This document shows, piece by piece, positions 1 to 7,546 of a stretch of 26,241 nt of DNA. The stretch lies in contig CAZVAD010000023.1 of NCBI GenBank assembly GCA_964624645.1, positions 1 to 26,241 on the forward strand. Direction: 5' to 3'. Made by a program: the position numbers and the translations under genes. Position 1 is the stretch's first letter. Each line of letters starts with the position of its first letter. The DNA is from Mariniphaga sp964624645. Its GTDB lineage: Bacteria > Bacteroidota > Bacteroidia > Bacteroidales > Prolixibacteraceae. The notes under the pieces were generated by a model. The model searched no databases, was not told where the DNA came from, and worked only from the letters and a program-made list of their open reading frames with translations.

Positions 1-1396
1 CTCCTCTTGTTGGGTGTGGTTCAATATCGGTCAGCTCTTCAATTTTGACCGGACGCTTCCCTTCAATGGATTTCCGGGCTGCAATTCCAATCAGGCATGA
101 CATGGCGCCATCGCGCGTTCCTGCTGAATGTTTGTATGGGTCAGCCATATTCGGGTCACGGAAAATTTTGTCCTGCAAACGGGAGTCTCCGCCACCATGC
201 CCGCCACGTGCAGCTTCAATTTTTATGATTTCATAGTCGCGCTCGAAGTTTTTCATCAGAAAAATCTCATCATACCGGGTTGCGTCTCCACCGCTTTGGT
301 TCATTTCAGCAGCATGAAGCTGTGCCTGATTGATTTTTTCCTGCCTGCGCCATGGTATATCTTCCCAGGATTCGAGACGCCCGTCCTTACCATTGAATGC
401 GAGACGCCAGCCTTCATATGGTGAATAGGTTGTGAGCGAATAATTCACGATGACATTGTTGGCATATTTGATCTGGGCTGACATTTTATCGTAAATGTCA
501 ACTTCTTCACGCCACAGGCAATTGTCGCGGATATATCCGTCGTATTTTTCATTTTCAACATATAAATTCATATCGTGCCTGCTTTTTGTAATGTCCCAGA
601 AATAGTCGCATTTATCAGTGTAAGCACAATTTCTGCAATTGACTCCTCTGAATTTATTGTTTTTCCCGTAATGCTCCAGTGCGCCATATGCGGTAACTTC
701 CACGGGGTCAGAATCAATAAGCCAGTTCAGCAAATCAAAATGGTGGGTGGCCTTGTGAACCCACAGCGAGCCGCCTTTTGCCATTTCGCCGTGCCAGCGC
801 CTGAAGTATGATGCTCCGTGGTAAACATTCAAATACCAGTGAAAATCAACTGAAGTGATTTCGCCGATGGGTTTTTTAACCAATTGCTCTTTGATGGCAC
901 TGGGGAGAGTTGCGTAACGGTAATTAAACCCAACAATACATTTCTTCCCGGTTCTTTTTTCAGCATCCAAAATTGCCTGACACTTGACTTCATCGGTGGT
1001 CATTGGTTTTTCAGTAATCACGTCGGCGCCCATTTCCATCGCTTTAATGATGAACTCGTGGTGGGTTGAGTCCACTGTTGTGACGATTACCATTTCCGGT
1101 TTGGCCTCTGTCATCATTTTGTTGAAATCAGTGAAAACCGGACAGCTGATTTTCATGTGTGTCTTTGCATATTCAAGTCTGCCGGGGTTAATGTCGCATA
1201 ATCCGACAAACTCAACAATGTCGCCATAATTATCCACGACCCGTTTCCCCCAGAATCCGATTCCCCTGACTCCGGTGCCAATCATGGCAATTTTTAATTT
1301 CTTCTGCCGGCTCACTGCTGCTCCTACCGGATTTGACAATAAAGATACACCGGCAGCCACTCCTGCTGTTGTTGTTATAAAATCTCTTCGTTTCAT
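1..1396 (-). CDS. Gfo/Idh/MocA family oxidoreductase, partial (3' end outside window)
   Basis: I read an open frame from ATG at 1396 to the left edge, about 465 codons with no stop, so the C-terminus is missing. The first residues, MKRRDFITTTAGVAAG, form a twin-arginine-type signal, which suggests export already folded with its nucleotide cofactor. A Rossmann nucleotide-binding stretch follows (IAMIGTGVRGIGFWG), then the family signature EKP (VITEKPMTTDE) and the substrate-site helix with WVHKATHHFDLLNWL. These are known hallmarks of NAD(P)-dependent sugar oxidoreductases of this superfamily. A cysteine cluster C254-x2-C257-x5-C263, with C293 further on, lies in the C-terminal half and could bind a metal. 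Substrate is unknown. The neighbouring D-mannonate oxidoreductase-like gene and LacI regulator, 85 bases upstream on the same strand, suggest sugar or uronic acid metabolism. The family call is firm; the exact reaction is not. Confidence 0.9.
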   Translation of the reverse strand, partial: MKRRDFITTTAGVAAGVSLLSNPVGAAVSRQKKLKIAMIGTGVRGIGFWGKRVVDNYGDIVEFVGLCDINPGRLEYAKTHMKISCPVFTDFNKMMTEAKPEMVIVTTVDSTHHEFIIKAMEMGADVITEKPMTTDEVKCQAILDAEKRTGKKCIVGFNYRYATLPSAIKEQLVKKPIGEITSVDFHWYLNVYHGASYFRRWHGEMAKGGSLWVHKATHHFDLLNWLIDSDPVEVTAYGALEHYGKNNKFRGVNCRNCAYTDKCDYFWDITKSRHDMNLYVENEKYDGYIRDNCLWREEVDIYDKMSAQIKYANNVIVNYSLTTYSPYEGWRLAFNGKDGRLESWEDIPWRRQEKINQAQLHAAEMNQSGGDATRYDEIFLMKNFERDYEIIKIEAARGGHGGGDSRLQDKIFRDPNMADPYKHSAGTRDGAMSCLIGIAARKSIEGKRPVKIEELTDIEPHPTRG

Positions 1397-1481
1397 ATCA
1401 GCTATTAAAATTTAAAGTTCATAATGAAAAGTAATGTGCGGGCATTAACATTTTAAGTCAAAAAAAGACTACCAATTCTTT

Positions 1482-2336
1482 TTAAACCCCACCAAAGGCG
1501 CTGTATCCGCCGTCAACAGGAATGACGATGCCGGTGATGAATGCGGAGATATCCGAGAGCAGGAACAAGGTGGCTCCCTGTAAATCTTCCGGCTCACCAA
1601 ATTTTCCCATAGGCGTGTTGTCCACAATCTTTTGGCCGCGGGCCGAGTAATTTCCTGTTTTTTCATCCATCACCAGAAAACGGTTCTGATGTGTGATGAA
1701 AAATCCCGGAGCAATGGCGTTCACGCGGATTCCGACTTTGGCCAGATGCACCGAAAGCCATTCTGTAAAATTATTGATTGAAGCTTTTGCAGCGGAATAT
1801 GCCGGAATTTTTGTCAGTGGCTTGTACGAATTCATGGAGGAGATATTCAGTACCACCCCTTTCTTGTGTTTGAGCATATCCTGCGTGAAGATCATGGTTG
1901 GCAGCACAGTTCCTTTGAAATTCAGGGCAAAAACCTTGTCGAAGCCTTCCATCTGCAATCCGTAGAAGGTGCTTTCCAGATTTTCAATATCGCTCTCCTG
2001 CATTTGCTCCACCTGGGTGGTTGCCTGCGGACTGTTGCCTCCGGCGCCATTCACCAGAATCTGGATTTCTCCCAACTTTTCGTTGATTTCGGTTTTGGCT
2101 TTCTCAAGAGAATCCCGGTCGAGCACATTGGTCTCCACGCCAATGACCTGCGCTCCGGTCTCCGAAGCGATTTCACGGGCTACCTTATCGGCCACTTCCT
2201 TATTGATATCGGCAATGGCGATCTTCATCCCCACCGAAGCCATGGAGCGGACCATAGCGCTGCCCAAAACACCGGCGCCGCCGGTAAACACACAAACTTT
2301 TCCTTTTAAGTCTTCAAATGACATTGGTTTCATCAT
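1482..2336 (-). CDS. SDR family oxidoreductase, probable D-mannonate oxidoreductase
   Basis: This is a 284-residue classical short-chain dehydrogenase. The cofactor loop TGGAGVLG is at residues 18-25, NGAGG at 96-100, and the catalytic Ser (166/167) and Tyr180-x3-Lys184 (YSAAK) are all present. The stretch AGGNSPQATT and the late segment TPMGKFGEPEDLQGA are typical, from memory, of the SDR group annotated as D-mannonate oxidoreductase (D-fructuronate + NADH to D-mannonate + NAD+), a step of hexuronate breakdown. This group replaces the unrelated UxuB dehydrogenase in many bacteria. It starts 6 bases after the stop codon of the LacI-family regulator, so the two are almost surely one transcript. 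No mannonate dehydratase or uronate isomerase lies in the window. MMKP and MKP are equally possible starts; there is no Shine-Dalgarno sequence. The SDR call is certain, the substrate likely but inferred. Confidence 0.88.
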   Translation of the reverse strand: MMKPMSFEDLKGKVCVFTGGAGVLGSAMVRSMASVGMKIAIADINKEVADKVAREIASETGAQVIGVETNVLDRDSLEKAKTEINEKLGEIQILVNGAGGNSPQATTQVEQMQESDIENLESTFYGLQMEGFDKVFALNFKGTVLPTMIFTQDMLKHKKGVVLNISSMNSYKPLTKIPAYSAAKASINNFTEWLSVHLAKVGIRVNAIAPGFFITHQNRFLVMDEKTGNYSARGQKIVDNTPMGKFGEPEDLQGATLFLLSDISAFITGIVIPVDGGYSAFGGV

Positions 2337-2342
2337 ACTTTT

Positions 2343-3407
2343 TTATTTAAATTCTTTGTAATAATCAACGTTTTCTTTAGTAATTATATCAATGGATGTA
2401 TAATTGTCTCCCGGCAGATCCCTTTTTTGCACCACATGCCTGAAAACCTTGTCGATGGCTCTGTAGCCCTGCTCTTCGGGGCGCTGGCAAATCAGAAAAT
2501 GAACCAGATCCTTTTTCAGGCCGGCAACATTCTCCTTAATCAGGTCGTGCCCGATCACTTTCAGTTCATTCAGTCCATATTTTTCAATGAGATGCACCAC
2601 ATGAAAAACCCTGGAATTGGTTACGAAAATTCCCCGGATGTTTTTCTCATGGATTTTCTCAACGAGTCTTTCCATCCACATTTCGTCGGAAGTGTCGGGC
2701 ACTTCCACAGTAAAAAGGCGGTGACTTTTTTGGTTATTTGTTGAATACCAGTCGTAAAATCCTTTTTCACGCTGCACCAGATGGTTCTGGTTGTCCATCT
2801 CCTTGGCAAAATGGATGACCAGAATGTTCCCGACAGGCATGAGCATGTCGAGAAGTTTTCCGGAAACCAATCCACTCTGGTAAGAGTTCTGTCCGATATA
2901 GCCTAACTGGCCTGCATTTTTAATTTCTGAATCGATAAATACAAACGGCACGTTTATTTTTTTGAGTTTACTGATAAACGCAAGTGACTCTTTCTTGAAA
3001 AAAGGGGCAAGCACCACTCCGTCGGGATTTAATTCTAAAATTTTCTGTGCATTTTCTTCAAAGCTTTCCGGTTCAGTCTGACTGAATGTGAAAGGCTGCA
3101 CCCGAATGCCGTATTGCCGGAGCTCGGAAACCCGCTTTCTGATTCCCACGGCAGGACGTGTCCAATAGCCTTCCGGTGACGGCGGCTCGGGGAGGAGCGT
3201 GGCGAACAGCGCCGATTTTTTTGACGCCAGTGCGCTGGCCAGAAAATTGGGATGATAGTCTAACTCTTTTAAAATTTTTAAAATCTTCTTTTTTGTTGAC
3301 TCAGCCACTTCTCCCCGGTTGTGCAGCACACGGTCAACGGTGCCTATGGAAACATTTGCCTTTTCAGCAATGTCCTTGATTCGTATTTGCTTTGGTGTTT
3401 CGATAAT
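2343..3407 (-). CDS. LacI-family transcriptional regulator with a non-standard start codon
   Basis: The protein begins with a LacI helix-turn-helix (KQIRIKDIAEKANVSIGTVD, then RVLHNRGEV) and continues into a periplasmic-binding-protein-like sugar-sensing domain of about 270 residues ending EYYKEFK-like at 2343. The reading frame runs up to an in-frame TAA before residue -10, and no ATG, GTG, TTG or CTG occurs ahead of the helix-turn-helix. The first GTG, at 3329, is the Val of RVLHN and would delete the DNA-binding domain. I therefore place the start at ATT 3407 (or ATC 3404), giving about 354 residues, close to the usual LacI-family length of about 340. The -7 promoter motif is about 46 bases upstream. 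It heads an operon with the D-mannonate oxidoreductase-like gene, so a uronate or its catabolite is a plausible inducer. The family call is firm; the exact start is uncertain. Confidence 0.87.
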   Translation of the reverse strand: MIETPKQIRIKDIAEKANVSIGTVDRVLHNRGEVAESTKKKILKILKELDYHPNFLASALASKKSALFATLLPEPPSPEGYWTRPAVGIRKRVSELRQYGIRVQPFTFSQTEPESFEENAQKILELNPDGVVLAPFFKKESLAFISKLKKINVPFVFIDSEIKNAGQLGYIGQNSYQSGLVSGKLLDMLMPVGNILVIHFAKEMDNQNHLVQREKGFYDWYSTNNQKSHRLFTVEVPDTSDEMWMERLVEKIHEKNIRGIFVTNSRVFHVVHLIEKYGLNELKVIGHDLIKENVAGLKKDLVHFLICQRPEEQGYRAIDKVFRHVVQKRDLPGDNYTSIDIITKENVDYYKEFK

Positions 3408-3453
3408 GCCCTGAAATTTGATGAATTTGCAACTAAATTAAAGTATTGAAACA

Positions 3454-3461
3454 CAAAGGTA
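3454..3461 (-). promoter_or_regulatory. Putative Bacteroidota -7 element of the LacI-type regulator
   Basis: Read on the minus strand the motif is TACCTTTG, an exact match to TAnnTTTG. Transcription would start near 3447, about 40 bases before the proposed ATT start. No clear TTTG is seen at the -33 position, which is instead covered by the 22-bp dyad. Confidence 0.5.
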
Positions 3462-3476
3462 ACTAAAATATTTGAA

Positions 3477-3498
3477 TTTTCGTGCACGTACACGGAAA
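3477..3498. promoter_or_regulatory. 22-bp dyad, putative operator of the LacI-type regulator
   Basis: The 22-base site is an imperfect palindrome centred on ACGT (between 3487 and 3488), with core CGTGCACGTACACG. Only two symmetric base pairs break the dyad. LacI-family regulators bind such palindromes with a central CG. The centre lies about 30 bases upstream of the -7 motif, so a bound repressor would cover the -33 region of its own promoter. I did not see a second copy before the Gfo/Idh gene. Confidence 0.5.
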
Positions 3499-3541
3499 TT
3501 TATTTTTCAGCTAAAATTCAGCAAAAAACAGGGGATGACAT

Positions 3542-4360
3542 TCAGGAAATTTCGGGCTTAATATCAAGTAATTCGGGCTGTTTGATTACTCTGCGGATAT
3601 ACCGGAAGAGTTTGCCCCCGTGATAGCCGTCCACCACGCGATGATCGAGCGTTGCAGAAAGATTCAATACTTTGCGGATTACGATTTCATCGTTAATCAC
3701 CACTGGTTTTTTATACACTTTCCCGATAATGAGCACTATGGAGACGTTGGAAGAAGGCAACAGTGCGGCATATCCGCTATCGAGCCCCAAGGTGCCGATA
3801 TTTGAAATGACAAAGGAACCGAAACTGTCGGATGAAAGGTTCAGAAACGGCAGGGAAATTCCCCAGTCAATCGTTATTTTTTTGTAGAGATAGAACAACC
3901 ATGCGCGGAACGGCCACGGAATGGAGGAGAGCATTTGCTTCGACTGCATGGTTTTGTTCTCGTTTCCCGTTCTCGAATTTTTTATTTTTTCTGCAATGAT
4001 ATCTGTCAGTTCCGCCACGTTAAGCTGGTCGCAGTTTGGAATATTGACCGAACCCATTTCATCGTTTTTCAACAGAACACTCACCATGGCGTCAATATTT
4101 TTCCGCTCGATTACTTTACCCCGTCTGATATAGGCATTCAGTTCCGGGACCTCTTCCCGGAATGCACGCGCCACAATGAGGGTCAGCAGGTGGGTGAGCG
4201 TAGTCTTTACGCCTTCCCTGCGCTTTTTTGAAATGAAACTTTCCAGTTCGGTTACATCGATATCGACCGTGCCGTAAATTTTTGCGTCAAGTGGTTTTTT
4301 ATAAATTGTGGAGGCTACTTTGCGCCAGTTGGTATTAAGCTCTTTTGAAAAATGGGTCAT
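3542..4360 (-). CDS. Stand-alone 2-oxoacid dehydrogenase E2-type acyltransferase domain
   Basis: The 272 residues match only the catalytic domain of dihydrolipoamide acyltransferases. The active-site motif DHRVVDG (His240, Asp244, Gly245) and the preceding FGSFVISNIGTLGLDS (about 180-195), which corresponds to the SNLGxxG segment of E2 enzymes, are both there. In full E2 proteins these transfer an acyl group between lipoamide and CoA. Here the N-terminal lipoyl domain and the E1/E3-binding domain are missing, and no E1 or E3 gene is nearby, so the acyl carrier is unknown. The fold is shared with chloramphenicol acetyltransferase, which uses acyl-CoA directly, so this may be a CoA-dependent acyltransferase on another acceptor. 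An insert around 130-170 (IPWPFRAWLFYLYKK) looks amphipathic or membrane-associated. It appears to be transcribed alone; no promoter motif was recognised. Domain call firm, role unknown. Confidence 0.85.
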   Translation of the reverse strand: MTHFSKELNTNWRKVASTIYKKPLDAKIYGTVDIDVTELESFISKKRREGVKTTLTHLLTLIVARAFREEVPELNAYIRRGKVIERKNIDAMVSVLLKNDEMGSVNIPNCDQLNVAELTDIIAEKIKNSRTGNENKTMQSKQMLSSIPWPFRAWLFYLYKKITIDWGISLPFLNLSSDSFGSFVISNIGTLGLDSGYAALLPSSNVSIVLIIGKVYKKPVVINDEIVIRKVLNLSATLDHRVVDGYHGGKLFRYIRRVIKQPELLDIKPEIS

Positions 4361-4681
4361 TTTTTGGTTTTTAATATTCTTCCTGAATAACGTTTTTTTA
4401 TGCTTTTAAAAATTAATTCCGGGTTAAAAGTAACTTAAAAATTGAAAAATTCATAAAATTTATCTTTTGCAAACCATCGGATCAGCCGTTTGAAGAACTC
4501 AGCACCCCCACTGATGCGGTTTTGCAAACCCAAAATCCGCATTAGGAAAAAGTGTGTTTTTATTGTTCTAATTTTTAATGCGTAAGCTGGATTAAAAGGA
4601 GTATGTCCAGATGTTTATTCGGCAATATAATATCTGCAATTACAAATCAGGGGAAAGTTCAGTTTGTGATTTAATCCCAAT
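4361..4681. other. AT-rich intergenic region with paired TTTGCAAA sites and a hairpin
   Basis: No gene is visible in these 321 bases. Two copies of TTTTGCAAACC occur at 4465-4475 and 4520-4530, 55 bases apart, each with the palindrome TTTGCAAA. The second copy sits inside a hairpin, ATGCGG/CCGCAT (4514-4519 with 4537-4542), extended by TTTT/AAAA with one bulged base. There is no T-run next to it, so it is not a typical terminator. The region lies downstream of the ferredoxin and upstream of the E2-like gene, both on the minus strand. Confidence 0.35.
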
Positions 4682-4852
4682 CTATTCGGCAAGCGAGATG
4701 CAATCTACCGGGCACACCTCCACACAGGAGCCGCAATCGGAACAGATATCGGGGTCGATATAGTAAATATCCCCTTCGGAAATTGCCTCTACCGGGCATT
4801 CGTCAATGCATGAACCACATGCGATGCAATCTTCGGAAATCTTATATGCCAT
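4682..4852 (-). CDS. 2[4Fe-4S] ferredoxin, small dicluster type
   Basis: A 56-residue protein starts MAYKISEDCIACGSC. It carries two Cx2Cx2Cx3C-P cluster motifs, CIACGSCIDECPVEA and CSDCGSCVEVCPVDC, each expected to bind one [4Fe-4S] cluster. This is the clostridial-type ferredoxin, a cytoplasmic low-potential electron carrier for enzymes such as pyruvate:ferredoxin oxidoreductase, and points to an anaerobic or facultatively anaerobic host. A longer in-frame start at 5023 exists, but it would add 57 residues unlike any ferredoxin and run through the promoter (4886-4915), so I chose ATG 4852. It is transcribed alone, away from pheT. Four Cys per cluster are intact. The redox partner cannot be told from the neighbours. 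Confidence 0.95.
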   Translation of the reverse strand: MAYKISEDCIACGSCIDECPVEAISEGDIYYIDPDICSDCGSCVEVCPVDCISLAE

Positions 4853-4885
4853 AGTAAAAGTCTTGAAATTTATCAACGAATCCTG

Positions 4886-4915
4886 CAAATGTAAACACTT
4901 TGACAAAACATCAAA
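4886..4915 (-). promoter_or_regulatory. Bacteroidota-type promoter of the ferredoxin gene
   Basis: On the minus strand TTTG (4915-4912), an 18-base spacer and TACATTTG (4893-4886) match the -33/-7 consensus of the Bacteroidota housekeeping sigma factor. The -7 motif is 33 bases before the chosen ATG. It also argues against the longer ferredoxin start. Confidence 0.65.
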
Positions 4916-5031
4916 GACCTTTAAGTCTTTTTTTGAATTAAAAATCCGATTCTTAATGCAAAGCAGATTGAGCTTAAATTCAGATAACCGAATAAAATCA
5001 GGCAAATTTCCGGTGTTAAGCATAAAATCTC

Positions 5032-5039
5032 TATTTTTG
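5032..5039 (+). promoter_or_regulatory. Putative -7 element for pheT
   Basis: TATTTTTG matches TAnnTTTG and ends 32 bases before the pheT ATG, a normal leader length. No good TTTG was found about 19 bases upstream, so this is a half-match only. Confidence 0.4.
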
Positions 5040-5071
5040 CAGATTCATAAAATTGAAAATCATTACATAAG

Positions 5072-7522
5072 ATGAAGATATCATACAACTGGTTGAAGGA
5101 TTACATTGATATGGAATTATCGCCTGAGGAAACAGCTGAAATCCTGACCCAGACAGGGCTTGAAGTGGCAGGTGTGGAAAAGGTGGACCCGGTGAAAGGC
5201 GGCATGGAAGGGCTTGTGATTGGTGAGGTAATCACCTGCGAAAAACATCCGAACTCCGACCATCTGAGCAAAACCACTGTGGATATCGGCGCCGGCGAAC
5301 TGCTGAACATTGTGTGTGGCGCACCCAATGTGGCGGCAGGGCAAAAAGTGGTTGTTGCGCCGATTGGCACCACGCTTTATATCAATGATCAGGAAATCAC
5401 ACTGAAAAAAGCCAAAATTCGTGGCGAAGTTTCCGAGGGAATGATCTGTGCCGAAGATGAAATCGGCACCGGAACCAGCCACGAGGGAATCATCGTACTC
5501 CCGGCGGAAGTGAAAACCGGCACACCAGCTAAAACATATTACAACATCCGGCCCGACTGGGCAATTGAAATTGACCTGACGCCCAACCGGATTGACGGAG
5601 GTTCGCATATTGGCGTAGCCCGCGACCTTGCCGCTTTTCTGAACAAGACCAAACCGACGGAATACAAACGGATTCCGGTGGATAACTTCATCCCGGACAA
5701 CCATAATCTGGAAATTCCGGTAGAAATCAAAAATCCCGAAGCGTGTCCACGCTATACGGGCGTAACCATTTCGGGGGTGGAAGTGAAGGAGTCTCCCGCC
5801 TGGCTTCAGGAAAGGCTGAAAGTAATCGGGCACTCCCCCATCAACAACGTGGTGGATATCACCAACTACGTGTTGTTTGAAACCGGTCAGCCGCTCCACG
5901 CCTTTGATGCCGATGAAATCACCGGCGGCAAAGTGGTGGTACAAACCCTTCCCGCCGGAACCCTTTTTACAACGCTTGATGGCGTGGAACGCAAACTGCA
6001 CGAAAATGATCTGATGATTTGCAACGCCGAAGAGGGCATGTGTATCGGCGGTGTTTTTGGCGGCATCAGATCCGGAGTAAAAGAGAACACAAAAAATATA
6101 TTCCTTGAAAGTGCCTGGTTTGATCCGGTTTATATCCGTAAAACTGCGCGCCATCACGGGCTGAACACGGATGCTTCGTTCCGGTTTGAACGTGGCACCG
6201 ACCCCAACGGCGTAATTTATGCGCTGAAACGTGCAGCGCTGCTGATTAAAGAAATTGCAGGCGGAACAATTTCTTCGGAAATTGTGGACGTATATCCCCG
6301 TCCGGCTGAGTTTTTCAGGGTGAATGCGAGTTATAAAAACATCGCCCGGATGATTGGAAAGGAGATTGGAAAAGAAAGTATTAAAAAGATACTGGCATCG
6401 CTGGAAATTGAAATTGAGAACGAAACCGATACCGGATTGTCATTGCTTGTTCCGCCCTACCGTGTGGACGTGAAACGTGAGGCGGATGTGATTGAAGAGA
6501 TTTTGCGCATCTATGGCTACAACAATGTGGAAATCCCGATGGTGGTCAAATCATCGCTTCAATATGCGCCGCAACCCGACCCCACACAGGTGCGCAACCT
6601 GATTGCAGAAATGCTTACATCACAGGGATTCAGTGAAATCTGGTCAAATTCACTGACCAAAGCCGGTTACTACGACGATTTGTCACAATACCGCCCGGAG
6701 CTGACCGTAAACCTGCTGAATCCGCTCAGCGCCGACCTGAACGGAATGCGGCAAACCCTGCTGTTTGGCGGATTGGAATGTATTGCGCGGAATGTCAACC
6801 GTCAGAATAAGGACCTGAAACTTTACGAATTCGGCAATTGCTATTTTCTGGATGATGTGGAAAAAGAGAATCCCGTGCCGGGCTATCGCGAAGAAGAGCA
6901 TCTGGCGCTGTTCATCACCGGAGCAAAATCCCCGGAAAGCTGGACACAGAAACAGGAGCCCACATCGTTCTTTTTACTGAAATCGTTTGCTGAAAACATC
7001 CTGAAACGGATGGGGTTTAACATCAGGCAACTTCGCATTTCCGAAAGCCAGAACGAACTGTTTTCCGAAGGGCTGGAATACAGGGAAAACAACAAAACCG
7101 TTCTGGAGGCAGGAATTGTTGCACCAGGATTTCTGAAGAAATTTGAATTGGAACAGTCCGTTTTTTATGCTGATTTCAATTGGGATATTCTTCTGAAAAA
7201 ACGTACCCGGCACCAAACTGTTTTTGAGGAGCTCCCTAAATTTCCGGCTGTGCGCCGCGACCTGGCGCTCGTTGTGGACAAGCAGGTGAAATTTCAGCAA
7301 ATTGAGGAGCAGGCTTTCAAAACCGAACGGAAAATCCTGAATGAAGTGGGTCTTTTTGATGTTTATGAAGGCAGAGGCGTTCCTGAGGGAAAAAAATCGT
7401 ATGCGGTGAAATTCACACTTCGCGATTCTGCCCGCACACTCACCGACAATCAGATTGACAAAACGATGCAAAGACTGATTGCCGCTTTTGGACGTGAACT
7501 GGGGGCAGAACTGCGCAAATAA
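5072..7522 (+). CDS. pheT: Phenylalanine--tRNA ligase beta subunit
   Basis: This 816-residue protein is the beta subunit of the heterotetrameric (alpha2beta2) cytoplasmic enzyme that charges tRNA-Phe. It starts MKISYNWLKDYIDMELSPEE, the usual N-terminus. A tRNA-binding (EMAP-like) domain with HPNSDHLSKTTVDIG lies at about 40-150, followed by the B3/4 editing domain with the segment GHSPINNVVDITNYVL and TARHHGLNTDASFRFERGTDPN, the B5 domain, the catalytic-like core, and a C-terminal anticodon-binding fold (FDVYEGRGVPEGKKSYAVKF, then TLTDNQIDKTMQRL). The length is normal for Bacteroidota. The partner gene pheS is not in the window, as is usual in this phylum. It is divergent from the ferredoxin and closely followed (24 bases) by an EamA permease on the same strand, which may be cotranscribed. 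Identification is unambiguous. Confidence 0.98.
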   Translation: MKISYNWLKDYIDMELSPEETAEILTQTGLEVAGVEKVDPVKGGMEGLVIGEVITCEKHPNSDHLSKTTVDIGAGELLNIVCGAPNVAAGQKVVVAPIGTTLYINDQEITLKKAKIRGEVSEGMICAEDEIGTGTSHEGIIVLPAEVKTGTPAKTYYNIRPDWAIEIDLTPNRIDGGSHIGVARDLAAFLNKTKPTEYKRIPVDNFIPDNHNLEIPVEIKNPEACPRYTGVTISGVEVKESPAWLQERLKVIGHSPINNVVDITNYVLFETGQPLHAFDADEITGGKVVVQTLPAGTLFTTLDGVERKLHENDLMICNAEEGMCIGGVFGGIRSGVKENTKNIFLESAWFDPVYIRKTARHHGLNTDASFRFERGTDPNGVIYALKRAALLIKEIAGGTISSEIVDVYPRPAEFFRVNASYKNIARMIGKEIGKESIKKILASLEIEIENETDTGLSLLVPPYRVDVKREADVIEEILRIYGYNNVEIPMVVKSSLQYAPQPDPTQVRNLIAEMLTSQGFSEIWSNSLTKAGYYDDLSQYRPELTVNLLNPLSADLNGMRQTLLFGGLECIARNVNRQNKDLKLYEFGNCYFLDDVEKENPVPGYREEEHLALFITGAKSPESWTQKQEPTSFFLLKSFAENILKRMGFNIRQLRISESQNELFSEGLEYRENNKTVLEAGIVAPGFLKKFELEQSVFYADFNWDILLKKRTRHQTVFEELPKFPAVRRDLALVVDKQVKFQQIEEQAFKTERKILNEVGLFDVYEGRGVPEGKKSYAVKFTLRDSARTLTDNQIDKTMQRLIAAFGRELGAELRK

Positions 7523-7546
7523 CTTTTGTTCAATAGCTTAATTCGA

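Noticed and set aside
1456..1470. AGTC/GACT mini-hairpin with an A-run loop between the SDR and Gfo/Idh genes
   Set aside because: A 4-bp stem is expected by chance and is too weak for a terminator.
2343..3329. GTG start of the LacI-type regulator at 3329
   Set aside because: This GTG is the Val within the RVLHNRGEV helix, so starting there would remove the DNA-binding motif that is clearly encoded upstream.
4682..5023. Longer ferredoxin start at 5023
   Set aside because: The extra 57 residues are unlike ferredoxins and span a good promoter match at 4886-4915.
5117..6157. Long open frame of 346 codons on the minus strand
   Set aside because: It lies wholly antisense to pheT, whose protein is unmistakable; its composition is that of a shadow frame.
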